64,000 nt of DNA from Lathyrus oleraceus (Eukaryota; Streptophyta; Magnoliopsida; Fabales; Fabaceae), in the NCBI RefSeq assembly GCF_024323335.1, contig NC_066580.1, forward strand, positions 259,267,332 to 259,331,331. The letters run 5' to 3'. The translations under genes and the position numbers were made by a program. A model generated the notes under the pieces. The model did not search any database. It was not told where the DNA came from and saw only the letters and a list, made by a program, of their open reading frames with translations. Position 1 is the stretch's first letter, and each line of letters opens with the position of its first letter. Below are positions 42,920 to 55,918 of this stretch, in pieces.

Positions 42920-43857
42920 TTAGAGTGAAGGACAATAACAGGAACATCAACAGCAACCCAATTGTTGCAAGTCTTGCCATGCGTCACAAAATTGGCGCAT
43001 ACTTCATCTTCATCGCCTTCGATCACAACAACTGAGTGTTGTTCATTACCATGGATGAACCCTCCTCTACGGAAACTCGGTTTCACTTCTTCAGCTTTAA
43101 CATTAGACGACCTTCACTGGAATCCCAATCCGGCTCGGTTCTTGTTTTCGGCGATTCCTACTATACGACCCCATTGATCTGTACTGCCTGCCTCAATAGC
43201 TCTCTGATCATCCTTGAAAGCAGACATGGGTGCCCCAATTTTCTTTACCTCAGCAATAGACAAGTCTTGGAACGGAGTTCCAACCTCTTCCTCAACTTCA
43301 ACTTATGAAAAGGATGACATATGACTCACCAAAAACGCTTTCTCTCCACCAACAATGACAAGCTTTCCATTCTTCATAAATTTCAATTTCTGGTGCATAG
43401 TGGATGTTACAGCTCCAACTTCATAAATCCATTGTCTTCCCAACAAACAACTATAAGCCGAGTGGATATCCATTACTTGAAAAGTAATTTGAAAATCACT
43501 CGGACCTATCTTCACTAAAAGGTGAACTTCTCCAATGACGGTTTTGCGAGAACCATCAAATGCCTTAACAATCACACCACTATACCTCATATGGGCGCCT
43601 TGATAGAATAACCTTGATAGAGTTGATTTGGGGAGTACATTCATAGAAGAACCGGTATCAGCTAGCACATTGGACAACACATCCTCCTTGCAATTCATCG
43701 AAATATGGAGCGCCAGATTGTGATTTATGCCTTCCTCAGGAAGCTCTTCATCAAAAAAACTCAAGTTTTTGCAGGAAGTGATGTTAGCAACAATATGGTC
43801 AAATTGATCCACATTTACATCGTGCTCGACATAGGCTTGTTCCAACACTCTTTGCAA
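42920..43857 (-). pseudogene. Ogre copy C protease region
   Basis: Minus-strand frame 43857 to 43303: LALHISMNCKEDVLSNVL, catalytic ADTGSSMNVLPKSTL near 43660, DGSRKTVIGEVHLL, QVMDIHSAYSCLLGRQWIYE, then EKAFLVSHMSSF. The family's downstream extension continues to about 42920 with frame breaks (EEEVGTPFQDLSIAEVKKIG and related). The aspartic protease processes Gag-Pol; the D-T-G catalytic triplet is present. It lies upstream of the intron as expected. Confidence 0.82.
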
Positions 43858-46217
43858 TGCTTCTCTATGCGCTTCAGATTCATCAGTAGAGACAACACTA
43901 AAATCTTCGAAGGAGTTTGGAGCAGCTGCTCCACCACATTAAACTCGCTCTTCTTAATTAATCTTAGTACCTCATCATCATCATTAGGCTTCAATTTGAT
44001 GGATTCACCAGACTAACACATTGGAGCACTAACTTGGCTTACTGCAAGTACATCAACCTTTTTACCAACTGAAACATCTTCTACATCCTTTAGCAAAACA
44101 GAACAAAAACACGATCGCTACGGGTCACCTTCGTAATATCTGCAATATTCACAACAAAATTGGTCATAGGAAACGGAACCCCGTGACCTTTCTCCACCAT
44201 TGTAGCATTATACTGGTATGGAACAACTCTATCGGATGTATATGGGACGAGGCCCTCTAACCGTATCACTAACGATGATACCGATCTATTGACGTTGTTA
44301 TTGCTGCTGCTATCAAACTGAATTACTACCTGCTCCGGGGTCTTAAACAATGGAACAATCACATTTACATCATCTATATCCCTCGACTGTTGAATTTGGA
44401 TTACATTCTCATCCATCAACTTCTGGATATCTCTCTTGACGATCAAACACCCTCGGGGCTTTACACTGCAAATTGCACAACCATCGTGGTCGTGCTTGCA
44501 CTCACTGATTGTACACAAGGTCATATGCATCTCCACCAAGGACCTACGGATACATCGCACATCAAAGACTCAGAAATTTCATGGGCAACCTTCTACCTTG
44601 TTGACAGAGGAGTTACCATGAGCGGGCAACATATTGGATTTCACATTTGGCGCACGATCCTCAAAGGACACCATCCCAATCTTCACAAGCTTCTGGACCT
44701 CGTACTTCAATGGGTAACAGTTCTCGATATCATGGCCGGGAGCTCCTTGGTGAAAGGCACAATGGAGTTCGGGCTTATACCACCATGGAAGTAGTTCTGG
44801 AATTTGAGGCGGACTTCTTGACGGGAGCAGGTTCTTGAGAACCAGAGACGGGTAGAGTTCGATGTATGACATAGGAATAGGGTCAAAAGAGACCTTTTTC
44901 CTCTTGAAGTTTTATTCTTGTTGATTATTGTTGTTGTTGTTGTAGTTGTTAGTTCTTTGTTGCGAATGTTGTTGGCGTTGTTGTTAAACTGACACTGATT
45001 GATTGTTTGAAAAATACCGGAATAACTGATGAAACTTGATGTTGATTCTGACGCGGTTGCGGATTTCTTTTGACATGAGGCCTCCTCTTCCTCACTACTG
45101 TTACTGCATTGGTTTCTCCTTCCTTCTTTCTGGCAAAACCACTTTCATACTTCTTACTAGATGACACCTCTTCTTTAGACAACCGTCCCTCTCGGACTCC
45201 TTACTCTAATCTCATCCCCATGTTTACCATCTCGGTAAAGTTACTGAGGGAACTGGAAATCATTTGTTCGTAATAAAACGAACTCAGGGTCTTAAGGAAA
45301 ATCTTGGTCATCTCTTTCTCTTCCAACGGAGGATTAATCTGAGCGGCAAGATCTCTCCATCTTTGGGCATACTCTTTGAATGTCTCTTTCTCCTTCTGAG
45401 GCATAGACCTCAGGTGGTCTCTATCAGGCGCCATATCCACATTGTACTTGTACGCTTCACAAAAGCTTCACCCAAATCATTGAATGTGTGAATACTTGCA
45501 CTATCCAACCCCATGTACCATCTCAAAGCGGCACCAGTCAGACTGCCTTGAAAGTAGTGAATCAATAACTAATCATTATCAGTTTGGGTTGATATTTTCC
45601 TGGCATACATGACAAGGTGACTAAGCGGATAGGTATTTCCCTTATACTTTTCAAAGTTAGGGACTTTAAACTTCATCGGGATCTTAATGTTTGGTACCAA
45701 GCAGAGTTCAGCAACACTCTTACCAAACAAGTCTTTTCCTATCAATGTCTTCAATTCCTTACGCAGCTTAAGGAATTGATCCTTTATTTTATCCATATTC
45801 TCATAAACATCACGACCCTCAGACGGCTCAGAATGGTAGACGGTTTCCTTAACACGAGGCAGATTCCGGCATAGAAGCAAATGTGGGTGCAAACCCTTCA
45901 GGCATAAAATTTGGTGGCATCCCCCACGGGAATCCAGCAGGCATAGTTGGATCAGGTTGAGTAGCAGTGATAGGCACGGTTGAGGTATCAACCTCTGAGA
46001 TAACAGTCCTCTGAGGAGGAGGAGGAGTGGCAGGAGTTGGAGAAGATTGATTCTGAGCAGTTAGAACAAACTCCATCATAGCAGTTATATGAGCAATCTC
46101 ATCCTTCAGTTCTTTGTTCTCTGGCTCTAAGTTCTCCATGATTCTCGGTTGATTGGCACGAGTGTTGTATCGGTGAGTCAGCTTGGCTGAAGCATAGAGG
46201 AATAACCAATAAGACAT
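43858..46217 (-). pseudogene. Ogre copy C gag, degenerate
   Basis: Minus-strand pieces in order: MENLEPENKELKDEIAHITA (about 46136) and a proline-rich stretch; MDKIKDQFLKLRKELKTLIG and FKVPNFEKYKGNTYPLSHLV (about 45660-45800); HLRSMPQKEKETFKEYAQRW and FLKTLSSFYYEQMI (45201-45440); a C/H-rich HCAFHQGAPGHDIENCYPLK near 44770; then the pre-protease region to 43858, including VEMHMTLCTISECKHD and CAICSVKPRGCLIVKRDIQK. Frames shift repeatedly, so no full Gag can be made. Identification rests on order and family-typical motifs. Confidence 0.8.
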
Positions 46218-46436
46218 ATGGCGGAAGAAACCAGTTTATGCAAATGATGCATGAAATGAAATGTTTTTGTTTGTTTTTAGTTTCAAGGAACATACTATTT
46301 TATTTGCAAATGCATAATAACAATAATAACAATTTGATTGACCATAAATATCTCTTTTATTCATAAAACTTAGAAGGATTACACTGAGTACCATTTCAAA
46401 AAACCAAAATACAAATACAAGAGAAAAGGAAACTAA
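46218..46436 (-). other. Spacer between Ogre ORF1 and gag
   Basis: About 220 bp, AT-rich, no feature seen. Confidence 0.5.
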
Positions 46437-47871
46437 TCATCCTAAGGATCCCCTATCAATAGTGTCAGATGATCTGGCTGCTGGCGCGTACTTCCTTCGG
46501 ATGTGTCGAATCTCAGTCACAAAAGATGTCTTCATCTGAGCCTTCTCGAGGACAAGATGATCAAAAATATTCTTCCAAGCACCGGAAGGTTGAGGCATAC
46601 TAGACGAAGATGGACTCTCTGGCTCTCTCTGTCTCTTCACCGCTCGATCTTCAAGAAGTTCAATAAGCGCGTCTTTGTCTTTTTACTCAAGCTGCAACTC
46701 CTCATGCTTTCGGCTAAAAGCGTGGAACTACTCTTCCCACATATCCTTCTCTTGCTTCATCTTGGCGAGTGCGTCTTCCAACTCCTCTACGTCTTGGTTA
46801 GGGAGAGTTAATGGCTCAACCACAACCATAGACATATGTCTTTCACCAGCATATGACATCTTCAGTTCCATAGCTCTTTTCTTCACCCAAGTAGTGTAAG
46901 CTTCCAAAGCTACATAATTGCATGGACCAAGCTCGGATCTTCCTTTCCTATGCACGTTATGCCAAGCATGTATTATCTTCTGCTTCAAATGTTGGGGATC
47001 TTTACCCTCTTGATAGATATTACCTTTTAACTGAGTGTTATTAGGTTTGTCTCTCAAGGGGAACCCAAGTTAACGACGAGCTAAAGAAGGGTTGTAGTTG
47101 ATTCCTCCTTGTGTACCAATGAGAGGCACATTAGAGAACTCACCATAACTACCAATAATCTCCAAGATACTCAATATAGAGTCATACCAAACTATATCCT
47201 CATTAGTGAGAGACATAAGTCTCTGAGACCACCGTAGACACAATAGTTCCACCACCTTTAGAATTCCTCAAATGCAAAGAGAAGTACATATCACCCAACA
47301 GAGTAGGCACATGATTCCCAATCAAGAAGATTCTAATGGCGTTAACATCAACAAAACCGTCAATGTTAGGGAACAAAGCCAAACCATAGATGGGAAACAC
47401 AAAGATAGCTTCAAAAGCATCCACACTACCGGCTTGAGAAAAGAAAATATTTTTCCCAATAAGAAACTCATAAGTTAACCCAAACATTCCTCCTTTATAC
47501 ACCCAGTGAGCCTCAATCTCAGACTTCTTCAGATGAAGAGCTTCAGTTGTAATATGAGATCTGGGAATCTCTTCCAATCCAGTAAAGGGAACTTTGTCAG
47601 AAATAGGTATTCCCAAGAGATGGGCATACTCCTCTAACATAGGCATGAGCTGATAATCGAGAAAAGTGAAACAACGGCAGAGAGGGTCGTAAAGTTGAAC
47701 CAAAACACTCAAGAGTCCTTCAACTACATTAGCAGATAACACAGATAAAGGTTTCCCATGACGTTGCTTAAAGTCCAAGGGATCTAATACAAAAGATGAT
47801 AGCTTCCTTAGCTCTTTCAAGTCAGAACATCTGAAACTGTACTTCTTAGTGTTCCTTCGTCCACACTCCAT
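46437..47871 (-). pseudogene. Ogre ORF1 (extra ORF upstream of gag)
   Basis: Minus-strand frame starting MECGRRNTKKYSFRCSDLKE at 47871 runs 222 codons (LRKLSSFVLDPLDFKQRHGK, QLMPMLEEYAHLLGIPI, DVNAIRIFLIGNHVPTLLGD), then breaks near 47210 and continues in pieces: CLRWSQRLMSLTNEDIVWYD (47070-47255), an Ala/Glu-rich helical part (46728-47057) and KRQREPESPSSSSMPQPSGA ... ending at 46437. Ogre elements carry such an ORF of unknown function before gag. I believe database entries label this domain DUF7745, but I cannot check. At least three breaks here. Confidence 0.8.
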
Positions 47872-48634
47872 AGTCTGAAAACATTTGCAAATAAAACCTC
47901 AGTTCCTTGAAGTTTATTTTTTGTGTGATGAATGTCATGATGCGCATGAATGTATGAATGCACCAATCACAAATAAGGGATCACACACAAGGCAAACAAA
48001 CAAAGGTCAAGGGATGAATCAAGTCATTGTCAATATCAATCATCCATTTTGGTGGATTATGGTTTTCACCTTATCAACACCCAAGTTCCACTGATATTGA
48101 CCAGACTTGATTGGATCAACCAAGAATCAAAAGGTTTGTTGTGAGTCACGAGCATGAAGTCAGGTTAAGAACCATCCCAAAGGAGTGTACTAAGGATAAA
48201 AACCTGTAGATCATGTTCTAAAAAGTTCCTAGAGTCTTAATTCCATCTATCGGATGTTACAGGTTAGGATGAGTGACTTATCAACCCATAATATTCTCAA
48301 GAGAAACTCGTCTGAGTGTAGTATCGCGTAACAACTGTTATCAAGTCTACACCTGAACAGTCTTTGCACTACATTCTAAGTAGGCCAAGTGGGGTTAAAT
48401 GTTCTACGGTCCTCAGCTTCTCGGACACCAAATTAGAGAAAGTAATGCCTAACCACAAATAACTTGTGTGACATCAATAACTCCAAAAGGGTGTCCATTG
48501 AGTAGATGGGTCTCAAGCCAACTTGTTAAGGACTACTCCACACAAGTCGAACATGACTATACCATCCTCCTATCTTAATTGCACTCAAGTTTGGGTTAGA
48601 ACTTATCTCACCACTCAGCGATCACCAAGCACAA
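47872..48634 (-). other. Ogre copy C 5' leader, part interrupted by Athila
   Basis: Non-coding on both strands. Together with 62334-62424 on the other side of the Athila insertion it forms the leader of about 850 nt between PBS and ORF1. The last five bases (48630-48634, CACAA) are the Athila target duplication. Confidence 0.65.
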
Positions 48635-49035
48635 TGATAACACTAAAATTTACGTATTTTCGAATCCGATTTCACATGCATTGTAGTTGCTTTATTGTCA
48701 TTTTGTTGTGTTATTACTGTGTTTTCCTTTGTTTTCAACTTTTTACTTTAATCGGAGCCCCGATCGAGAAAAGGACCGAAAAAGGGCTAAAAACCCTAAA
48801 ATTTAGCATTTTGTGCTTATGGCCTACCCAATGGCGGGCGCCACAGACCAAGCCATGACGTGTCAAACTTAACTTCCCTCAACTCCCACGTTTCCTCACT
48901 ACATCCACTAAGGCGCCTCACTTTGGCCTCGTGGCGGGCGCCATGGCCTTGTGGCAGGCGCCACAAGAGGAAAAACGGTTCCCTCCTATTTTCAAGTTGA
49001 AGGGCATCCAAGTTATTTCCATCTTTTTATTTGCT

Positions 49036-49044
49036 TATAAATAG
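49036..49044 (+). promoter_or_regulatory. TATA box of Athila LTR
   Basis: TATAAATAG, followed by a leader-like segment starting near GAATTCAC. The identical box is at 60973-60981 in the 3' LTR. Confidence 0.6.
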
Positions 49045-49307
49045 AAACGCGAATTCACTTTTACAATCATCCAAACCTAGAGCAGAGGCAAACTCAGAAG
49101 CAACTTTGTTTCACTTAGGCATATATTCAGTATTTTATAGTGGTAATCGCTTCGCATTGGAGTGTTACCACAATTGTGTAATCAAGTCTGTGATAGAGTT
49201 TATAATCGAGTTTGGAGCACTTTGGAAGGAAGTTAATCCTGCCGCCATTTTCATTTCCGCATTGCAATTTACTCAGCCCTCCGATTGGAGCATGTTTTTA
49301 TTACTCG

Positions 49308-49600
49308 CCTTTACTTTATTTATTTCCCGCACTCGCTTTTACTTTATTTATTTCCCCGCACTCGCTTTTACTTTATTTATTTCCCCACACTCGCTTTTAC
49401 TTTATTTATTTCCTCGCACTCGCTTTAAATTATTTATTTCCTCGCACTCGCTTTAAATTATTTATTTCCTCGCACTCGCTTTAAATTATTTATTTCCTCG
49501 CACTCGCTTTAAATTATTTATTTCCTCGCACTCGCTTTAAATTATTTATTTCCTCGCACTCACTTTAAATTATTTATTTCCCGCACTCGCACTACTTTTA
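49308..49600 (+). repeat. Minisatellite in Athila 5' LTR
   Basis: Tandem units of about 28-30 bp: GCACTCGCTTTTACTTTATT followed by TATTTCC, then GCACTCGCTTTAAATTATTT followed by ATTTCC. Array length differs from that of the 3' LTR (about 61247-61520). Confidence 0.88.
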
Positions 49601-50425
49601 TTTACTTTCCGCACTCGCACTACTTTTATTTAAATTAATGCATTTTTATTTTACCATGTCTAACTAAATCTAAAAGATTAGAATGTAAGGATCGTAATTA
49701 AACCGATAATCCGTACAATTGTTCGTAGAAACACTTAAGGGCTATTTTAACTTTCAACTTAACTTTTCCCGCACTTCAATTCCGTTGGGTAAGATCGGAA
49801 GCCGTCCAACGTCTTTATAAACTTAATTGTTTTTAACTATTTCAAAAACAGCGAAAGCGCTTTGTTTAGTTCATTAGGATTTTTTAACATTAAGAAGAAA
49901 AGAGATTTTAAAACTATTTTCGGACACGTTTATAAGTTTAGAGTCTGGTTCGTAAGAACCTCTTTTGGTTAAGAAGTCCAGGTTATAATACTTTTCAACT
50001 TAGTCAAGATACTATATTTCTTAAAAATAGGTTTACTACTCTAACGCAATGCGCGCCTTTTTATAAGTGACAATAAGAGGGTTTGATTAGGGAGTACAAC
50101 TCGGTTCTGAATACACGAAAGCGACAGTTCCCGTTAAATTAGTTCTTTTCAAAGTAGGAAACATTGCCCATAAGTAGTTCTATTAGCAAGTACTTAGATT
50201 ATCAATTGGTTACGTGAATTACATTCGACCCTGTCTTTATTAATTAAATCTATTTAAATACTTTACTTTTCATTGCACACTACAAAAACACCCATTTTGA
50301 TTTCCTTTGATAAACACCATAACAACAGATAACGATAGCTTGACACTTGGTCTCTGTGGATTCGACAATCTTTTTTATTACTCTGACGCGTTCGTATACT
50401 TGCGAAAAACACCGCATCAAGTTTT

Positions 50426-50443
50426 TGGCGCCGTTGCCGGGGA
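50426..50443 (+). promoter_or_regulatory. Primer binding site (tRNA-Asp type) of Athila
   Basis: TGGCGCCGTTGCCGGGGA, 6 nt after the LTR end; identical to the PBS of the composite element. Confidence 0.92.
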
Positions 50444-50510
50444 CCAATTTCGTCAAATGTCATTTTCCTGTTGTTATATCATTTAGACTTAGGTTATTTC
50501 CCGCCGGTCG

Positions 50511-51988
50511 ATGCGAAGAACTCGCAGTACCGGAAGTTTAAGTTTAGTACACCCTTTGGCGGAACCTGAACGTTACGCTCGCGCACGTTTATTCTTTCAT
50601 AGAATTAAGAGAGCTATGACCGAAGATCAAAACCAAAGACCTCTTAAAGATTTCGCTCAACCATCTAATGAAGAACCTAGTTCTAGTATAGTAAACCCAA
50701 TTATCCCAGCCAATAATTTTGAACTTAAACCATCCCTATTGCAACTAGTGCAACAAAGACAATTCGCAGGTCTCGCTACCGAGAACCCTAACCAACATTT
50801 AAAAATATTTCTTCAATTAGAAGATACTTTTAAATCCAATGGAGCTTCTCCTGAGGCAATACGTTTAAGATTATTTCCTTTTTCCCTCAGAGATAAATCC
50901 CTATCGTGGTTAGATTCCCTTCCACCCAATTCCATTACGACTTGGGATAACCTTAGAAGAGTTTTTCTTGCTAGATATTTTCCCCCGAGTAAGACCGCCG
51001 TTCTTCGAAACCATATAACTAGATTTACCCAAAACCAAGGAGAATCGTTGTTCGAAGCTTGGGAGAGATATAAAGAGTTCTTACGAGCATGCCCATATCA
51101 TGGCTTAGAAAACTGGTTAATAATTCAAACCTTCTATAATGGACTTCACTATAACACAAAGATGACCATTGACGCTGCCGCAGGCGGTGCTCTGATGAAC
51201 AAACCTTACCCTGAAGCTAGTGCCCTCATTGAAGATATGGCTCAAAACCATCAATCATGGGGAGTCGAACGAGCGACAGTTGAGAAGAAGGAAGCCCAAG
51301 GGGGTGTGCATGAACTAAGCTCTATAGACATGATGCAAGCTAAAATGGATGCATTAGCCCTCAAAGTCGAACATATGTACACAAACCCGAATACTGTAGC
51401 CGCAGTTTCGTCGGATTGTGAGATATGTGGAACCAAAGGACAGCAATCCGCAGAATGCAGTCTATTAAACGAAACCCACTCCGAGAGAGTGAACTACACC
51501 CAAGGGAACCCATATTCAAATACCTATAACCCTGGATGGAGGAATCACCCGAACTTCTCATATAAAAACAATAACCCTGTTCAAAATAATGCACCTCCGA
51601 GACCTAGTTATCAAGCCCCTAAATCAAATCAACCTATGCAACCTGTACCACCAAAACCGAGCCTTGAGAAAATTATGGAAAATTTTATCACCGCTCAAAC
51701 CCAATAAACCAAAACATTCATGTAAACGAATTGATCACTCAGTTAGGAACCAAGGTTGACCAAATAGTTACTCATACCAAGATGCTTGAAACCCAGATCT
51801 CTCAGGTAGCTTTAAACCAAGCCCCTCAGACTACACCTGGAGGACAATTCCCTGGACAACCTCATCAAAATCCGAGAGGACAAGCCAATGCCATTACCCT
51901 ACGAAGTGTGAACGCTTATGATGAGTCACCAAACCCAAGATTGAGTGAACCCGAAACTTCTAAGGAATGTACCACCCCCGCCATATAA
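50511..51988 (+). pseudogene. Athila gag, with frame break
   Basis: 398 codons from the ATG at 50511 (a second ATG at 50616 gives MTEDQNQRPLKDF). Capsid region: FAGLATENPNQHLKIFLQLE, FPFSLRDKSLSWLDSLPP, VFLARYFPP, LFEAWERYKEFLRACPYHGL, then ALIEDMAQNHQSW. Knuckle-like CEICGTKGQQSAEC near residue 305 lacks the expected histidine. The frame stops at 51705 and continues in another frame at 51731-51988 (QLGTKVDQIVTHTKMLETQI), implying an indel near 51705 and another before the protease. Gag forms the particle that packages the element's RNA. Confidence 0.87.
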
Positions 51989-52700
51989 ACCACCTATACC
52001 ATATAAACCACCCCCGCCAGAAGAATCTGAAAACCAGGATGGTCGAGAGAAAGGAGAAGAACCTAAAGATAAAATTTACGCACCACCCCCGCCATATAAA
52101 CCACCTATACCATATCCGCAAAGACTCAAACAAACCCAAATCAATAAACAGTATCCAAAATTTATTAAAGTTATAGAAAAACTTCATGTAGAAATCCCTT
52201 TCATAGAAGCCATCACCCAAATACCTTCTTATGCAAAGTTTCTGAAAGACATCCTTACCAACAAACGTAGACTTGACGATCCGAAGCCTTTGGAATGTAA
52301 TGCTATATCCGAGGACAAATTAGCAAAGAAAGATAAATATCCTGGAAATTTCTCCATTCCTTGTCTTCTGGGTAATCATGTCATCGAAAAAGCTTTTCTT
52401 GACTTAGGAGCTAGTGTAAGCTTAATGCCTCTAGCAGTTTGTGAGAGATTAAACTTAGGAGAATTACAACCCACTAAGATGTCACTTCAGTTAGCCGATA
52501 GATCTGTTAAATATCCGATAGGCATTTTAGAAGATGTCCCTGTTAGGATAGGTCAGTTATTTATCCCTACTGATTTTGTTATCATGGACATCAAAGAGGA
52601 CAATGATATACCAATCCTTCTAGGTAGACCATTCTTATCAACTGCAGGAGCCATAATAGATGTCAAGAAAGGAAAATTGACATTTGAGGTAGGTGACTAG
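51945..52700 (+). pseudogene. Athila protease region
   Basis: Starts in a proline-rich repeat (PPYKPPIPY units, about 51965-52110), then IKVIEKLHVEIPFIEAITQI, the protease core KAFLDLGASVSLMPLAVCER (catalytic D-L-G), ADRSVKYPIGILEDVPVRIG, DIPILLGRPFLSTAGAIIDV. A TAG at 52698-52700 interrupts the reading frame, which continues in phase with KIEFILSKFLMAHVMGDSCY. Confidence 0.87.
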
Positions 52701-54661
52701 AAAATAGAATTTATACTTTCGAAATTTCTTATGGCACATGTGATGGGAGACTCGTGTTATGCCTTAGATATCATTGATGAATGTGTTAGAGAATTAGAAC
52801 AAAAAGAAATTATTAAGTTACCATCAACCCCCATAAAGGAAGATGATGACTTTAAAGAACCTTACATCGATGATAACCTTTACGAATGTTTATCCCTTAC
52901 TCCAGATCCTATGCCATGCCCTGAGAAACCAACCTTAGAACTTAAGGAACTTCCTAAGAACCTGAGATATGAGTTCCTCGATGAAAAGTTGAACCGTCCA
53001 GTTATAGTTAGTGCTACCTTGAGCCAAGAGGAAACGAACCAACTTTTAGACGTTTTACGAAGACATCCCTCAACCTTAGGATATAATATCTCTGACCTGA
53101 AAGGTATAAGCCCATCCGTAGGCATGCATCGGATTTCTCTAGAAGAAGATTTAAAACCCTCTAGGGAGCATCAGAGAAGAATAAACCCTATAATGAGTGA
53201 TGTTGTTAAGAAGGAAGTTCTTAAGTTACTTGAGGCAGGTATAATCTACCAGATCTCAGATAGTAAGTGGGTGAGCCCTGTGCATGTAGTACCTAAAAAG
53301 GGAGGCATCACAGTCATGCAAAACGATAAAGGCGAACATGTAGCTAAACATTTAGAAGGAGGATGGCGGATGTGTATAGATTATAGAAAATTAAATAAAG
53401 CAACTAGGAAGGATCATTTCCCTTTACCATTTATAGACCAAATGTTGGAGCGTGTAGCCAGACACTCTTACTTCTGTTATCTAGATGGATACTCTGGATT
53501 CTTCCAAATACCTATTCACCCAGAAGATCAAGAAAAATTTACCTTCACATGCCCTTATGGAACTTTTGCCTAAGACGAATGCCTTTCGGCCTCTGTAACG
53601 CCCCAGCTACTTTCCAACGCTGCATGATGTCTATCTTCGCAGATTACCTAGATGGTATCATGGAAGTGTTTATGGACGATTTCTCGGTTTGCGGATTTGA
53701 TTTCCACAATTGCCTTGCTAACCTGGAGAAAATCCTGGAGAGATGCGTGGAGGTGAACCTCGTGCTAAATTGGGAAAAATGTCATTTCATGGTGACCGAA
53801 GGAATAGTTTTAGGACATATAGTTTCCGAAAAAGGTATAGAGGTAGATAAAGCTAAAATAGAAGTTATAGAAAACCTAAAACCCCCAAAAACCATCAGAG
53901 AAGTCCGAAGCTTTCTTGGACACGCTGGATTCTATCGGCGTTTTATTAAGGACTTCTCCAAAATAACTAAACCGTTAACCGGACTTTTAATGAAAGATGC
54001 TGAATTCATTTTCGACGAAAAATGTAATGACGCATTTAATCTTTTAAAGCAAGCATTAAAATCAGCACCCATTATGAAACCGCCCGATTGGTCGGAACCT
54101 TTTGAGATAATGTGCGATGCTAGTGATTATGCAGTTGGAGCCGTTCTAGGACAAAGAAAAGATAAAAAATTACATGCCATTTATTATGCCAGTAGAACCC
54201 TAGATGATGCCCAACTTAACTACGCAACAACTGAAAAAGAATTACTCGCTGTAGTTTTTGCTATAGACAAATTTAGATCTTATCTAGTAGGAGCAAAAAT
54301 TATTGTTTACACCGATCATGCTGCCATTCGTTACCTATTGAATAAAAAAGATGCCAAGCCCAGGTTACTCCGATGGATTCTATTACTACAAGAGTTTGAT
54401 TTAGATATAAGAGATAAAAAAGGCACTGAAAATGTAGTAGCCGATCACCTTTCTAGGCTAGAACATCTAAAACCTGAACTAGTACCCATAAATGATGATT
54501 TCGCCTATGATAGATTGATAGCTAAAGTAGAAACCATTGAAGATAATAACCTAGATCCTCAAGAGCATTCCCAAAATTCCTTAGCAATAAGTAACGTACC
54601 CTGGTATGCAAATTTCGTTAATTACCTAGCTGCTGATATAGTACCCCCTGATCTTGACTAG
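52701..54661 (+). pseudogene. Athila reverse transcriptase and RNase H
   Basis: [59 protein letters not shown] up to a stop at 53573. A one-base loss near there moves the frame, and RT goes on with [16 protein letters not shown] and catalytic FMDD near 53675, then [20 protein letters not shown]. RNase [64 protein letters not shown] at 54659-54661 then interrupts. Enzymes for copying RNA to DNA; this copy is broken in two places in this section. Confidence 0.9.
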
Positions 54662-55905
54662 CACCGCAAGAAGAAATTCTTCCACAATGTGAGAAACTTC
54701 TATTGGGACGAATCGCTCCTTTTCAAAAGGGGTAAAGATGGCATCTTTCGCCGTTGCGTCCCAGAAGAAGAGGTAAATAGTATTATCGAGCATTGTCATT
54801 CTGCACCTTATGGTGGACATCCGAGCACCTCTAAGACATACGCCAAGATTCTTCAAGCTGGCCTATTCTGGCCTACCATGTGGCGTGATGTCTATGCCTA
54901 CATTGTCAAATGTGATAGATGCCAACGCACTGGAAACATTTCAAGACGTGATGAAATGCCCTTAAGAAACATTCAGGAAGTAGAACTCTTCGACGTATGG
55001 GGTATAGATTTCATGGGACCCTTTCCACCATCCTTAGGAAACAGGTATATTTTAGTAGCTGTAGACTATGTGTCTAAGTGGATTGAAGCTATAGCTGCAC
55101 CCACAAACGACACTAGGGTAGTAATCAAACTATTTAAAAATTATATATTCCCTAGATTTGGAACACCATGTTTAGTCATAAGCGATGGAGGATCACACTT
55201 TATATCAAGAATATTTGACAAACTTTTAAGAAAATATGGAGTTAGGCATAGAGTAGCAACACCATACCACCCACAGACTAGTGGCCAAGTAGAAGTATCT
55301 AATAGGGAGATAAAACAAATCCTAGAGAAAACTGTTTCTATTTCTAGGAGAGACTGGTCTCAGAAGCTTCAAGAAGCATTATGGGCCTATAGAACCGCTT
55401 TCAAAACCCCTATAGAAACTACTCCTTATCAACTAGTTTATGGAAAATCTTGTCACTTACCATTCGAGTTAGAGCATAAAGCCTATTAGGCCATTAAAAC
55501 TTTGAATTTAGACTACCTAGCCGCTGGAGAAAAGCGTACCCTAGACATTCATAAATTAGAAGAACTTAGGCAATCTGCCTACGAAAATGCAAAAATATAT
55601 AAAGAGACGACAAAAGCCTATCATGACAAAAGAATAGTAAAGAAAAACTTCAATGTAGGCGATTTTGTTCTCCTTTTCAACACTAGGTTACGACTCTTCC
55701 CTTGAAAGCTACGTTCAAGATGGACTGGTCCTTTCGAAGTATCCAAGATTCTGAGATCAGGAGCCGTAGAAATCAAGAACGAAACCTGTAGTCCATTCAT
55801 TGTAAATGGACAAAGACTGAAGCTCTACGAAGGAGGAGACATTCCAACATACTACTCAAGCCACACCCTGATTGATCCACCAATTCCTACAACTACAGGT
55901 GTATA
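54662..55905 (+). pseudogene. Athila integrase
   Basis: Same frame as the preceding RNase H. HHCC zinc region: [20 protein letters not shown], then CDRCQRTGN. Catalytic [45 protein letters not shown]. Then [20 protein letters not shown] and a TAG at 55487-55489; AIKTLNLDYLAAGEK; FNVGDFVLLFNTRLRLFP and a TGA at about 55703-55705; then an integrase tail to a stop near 55905. This tail is the part that corresponds to the end of the fused 871-residue protein of the composite element. Confidence 0.9.
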
Positions 55906-55918
55906 AATTCTAATCGTC

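Larger units (their letters stand above)
48635..50419 (+). repeat. Athila 5' LTR
   Basis: 1785 bp. GC dyads ATGGCGGGCGCCAC (48831-48844) and GTGGCGGGCGCCAT, GTGGCAGGCGCCAC (48931-48944, 48951-48964); TATA box 49036-49044; tandem 28-30 bp repeats 49308-49600. Confidence 0.95.

Noticed and set aside
52101..52220. Minus-strand aromatic-rich frame (51960-52220)
   Set aside because: It is the antisense of the proline-rich repeat upstream of the Athila protease.
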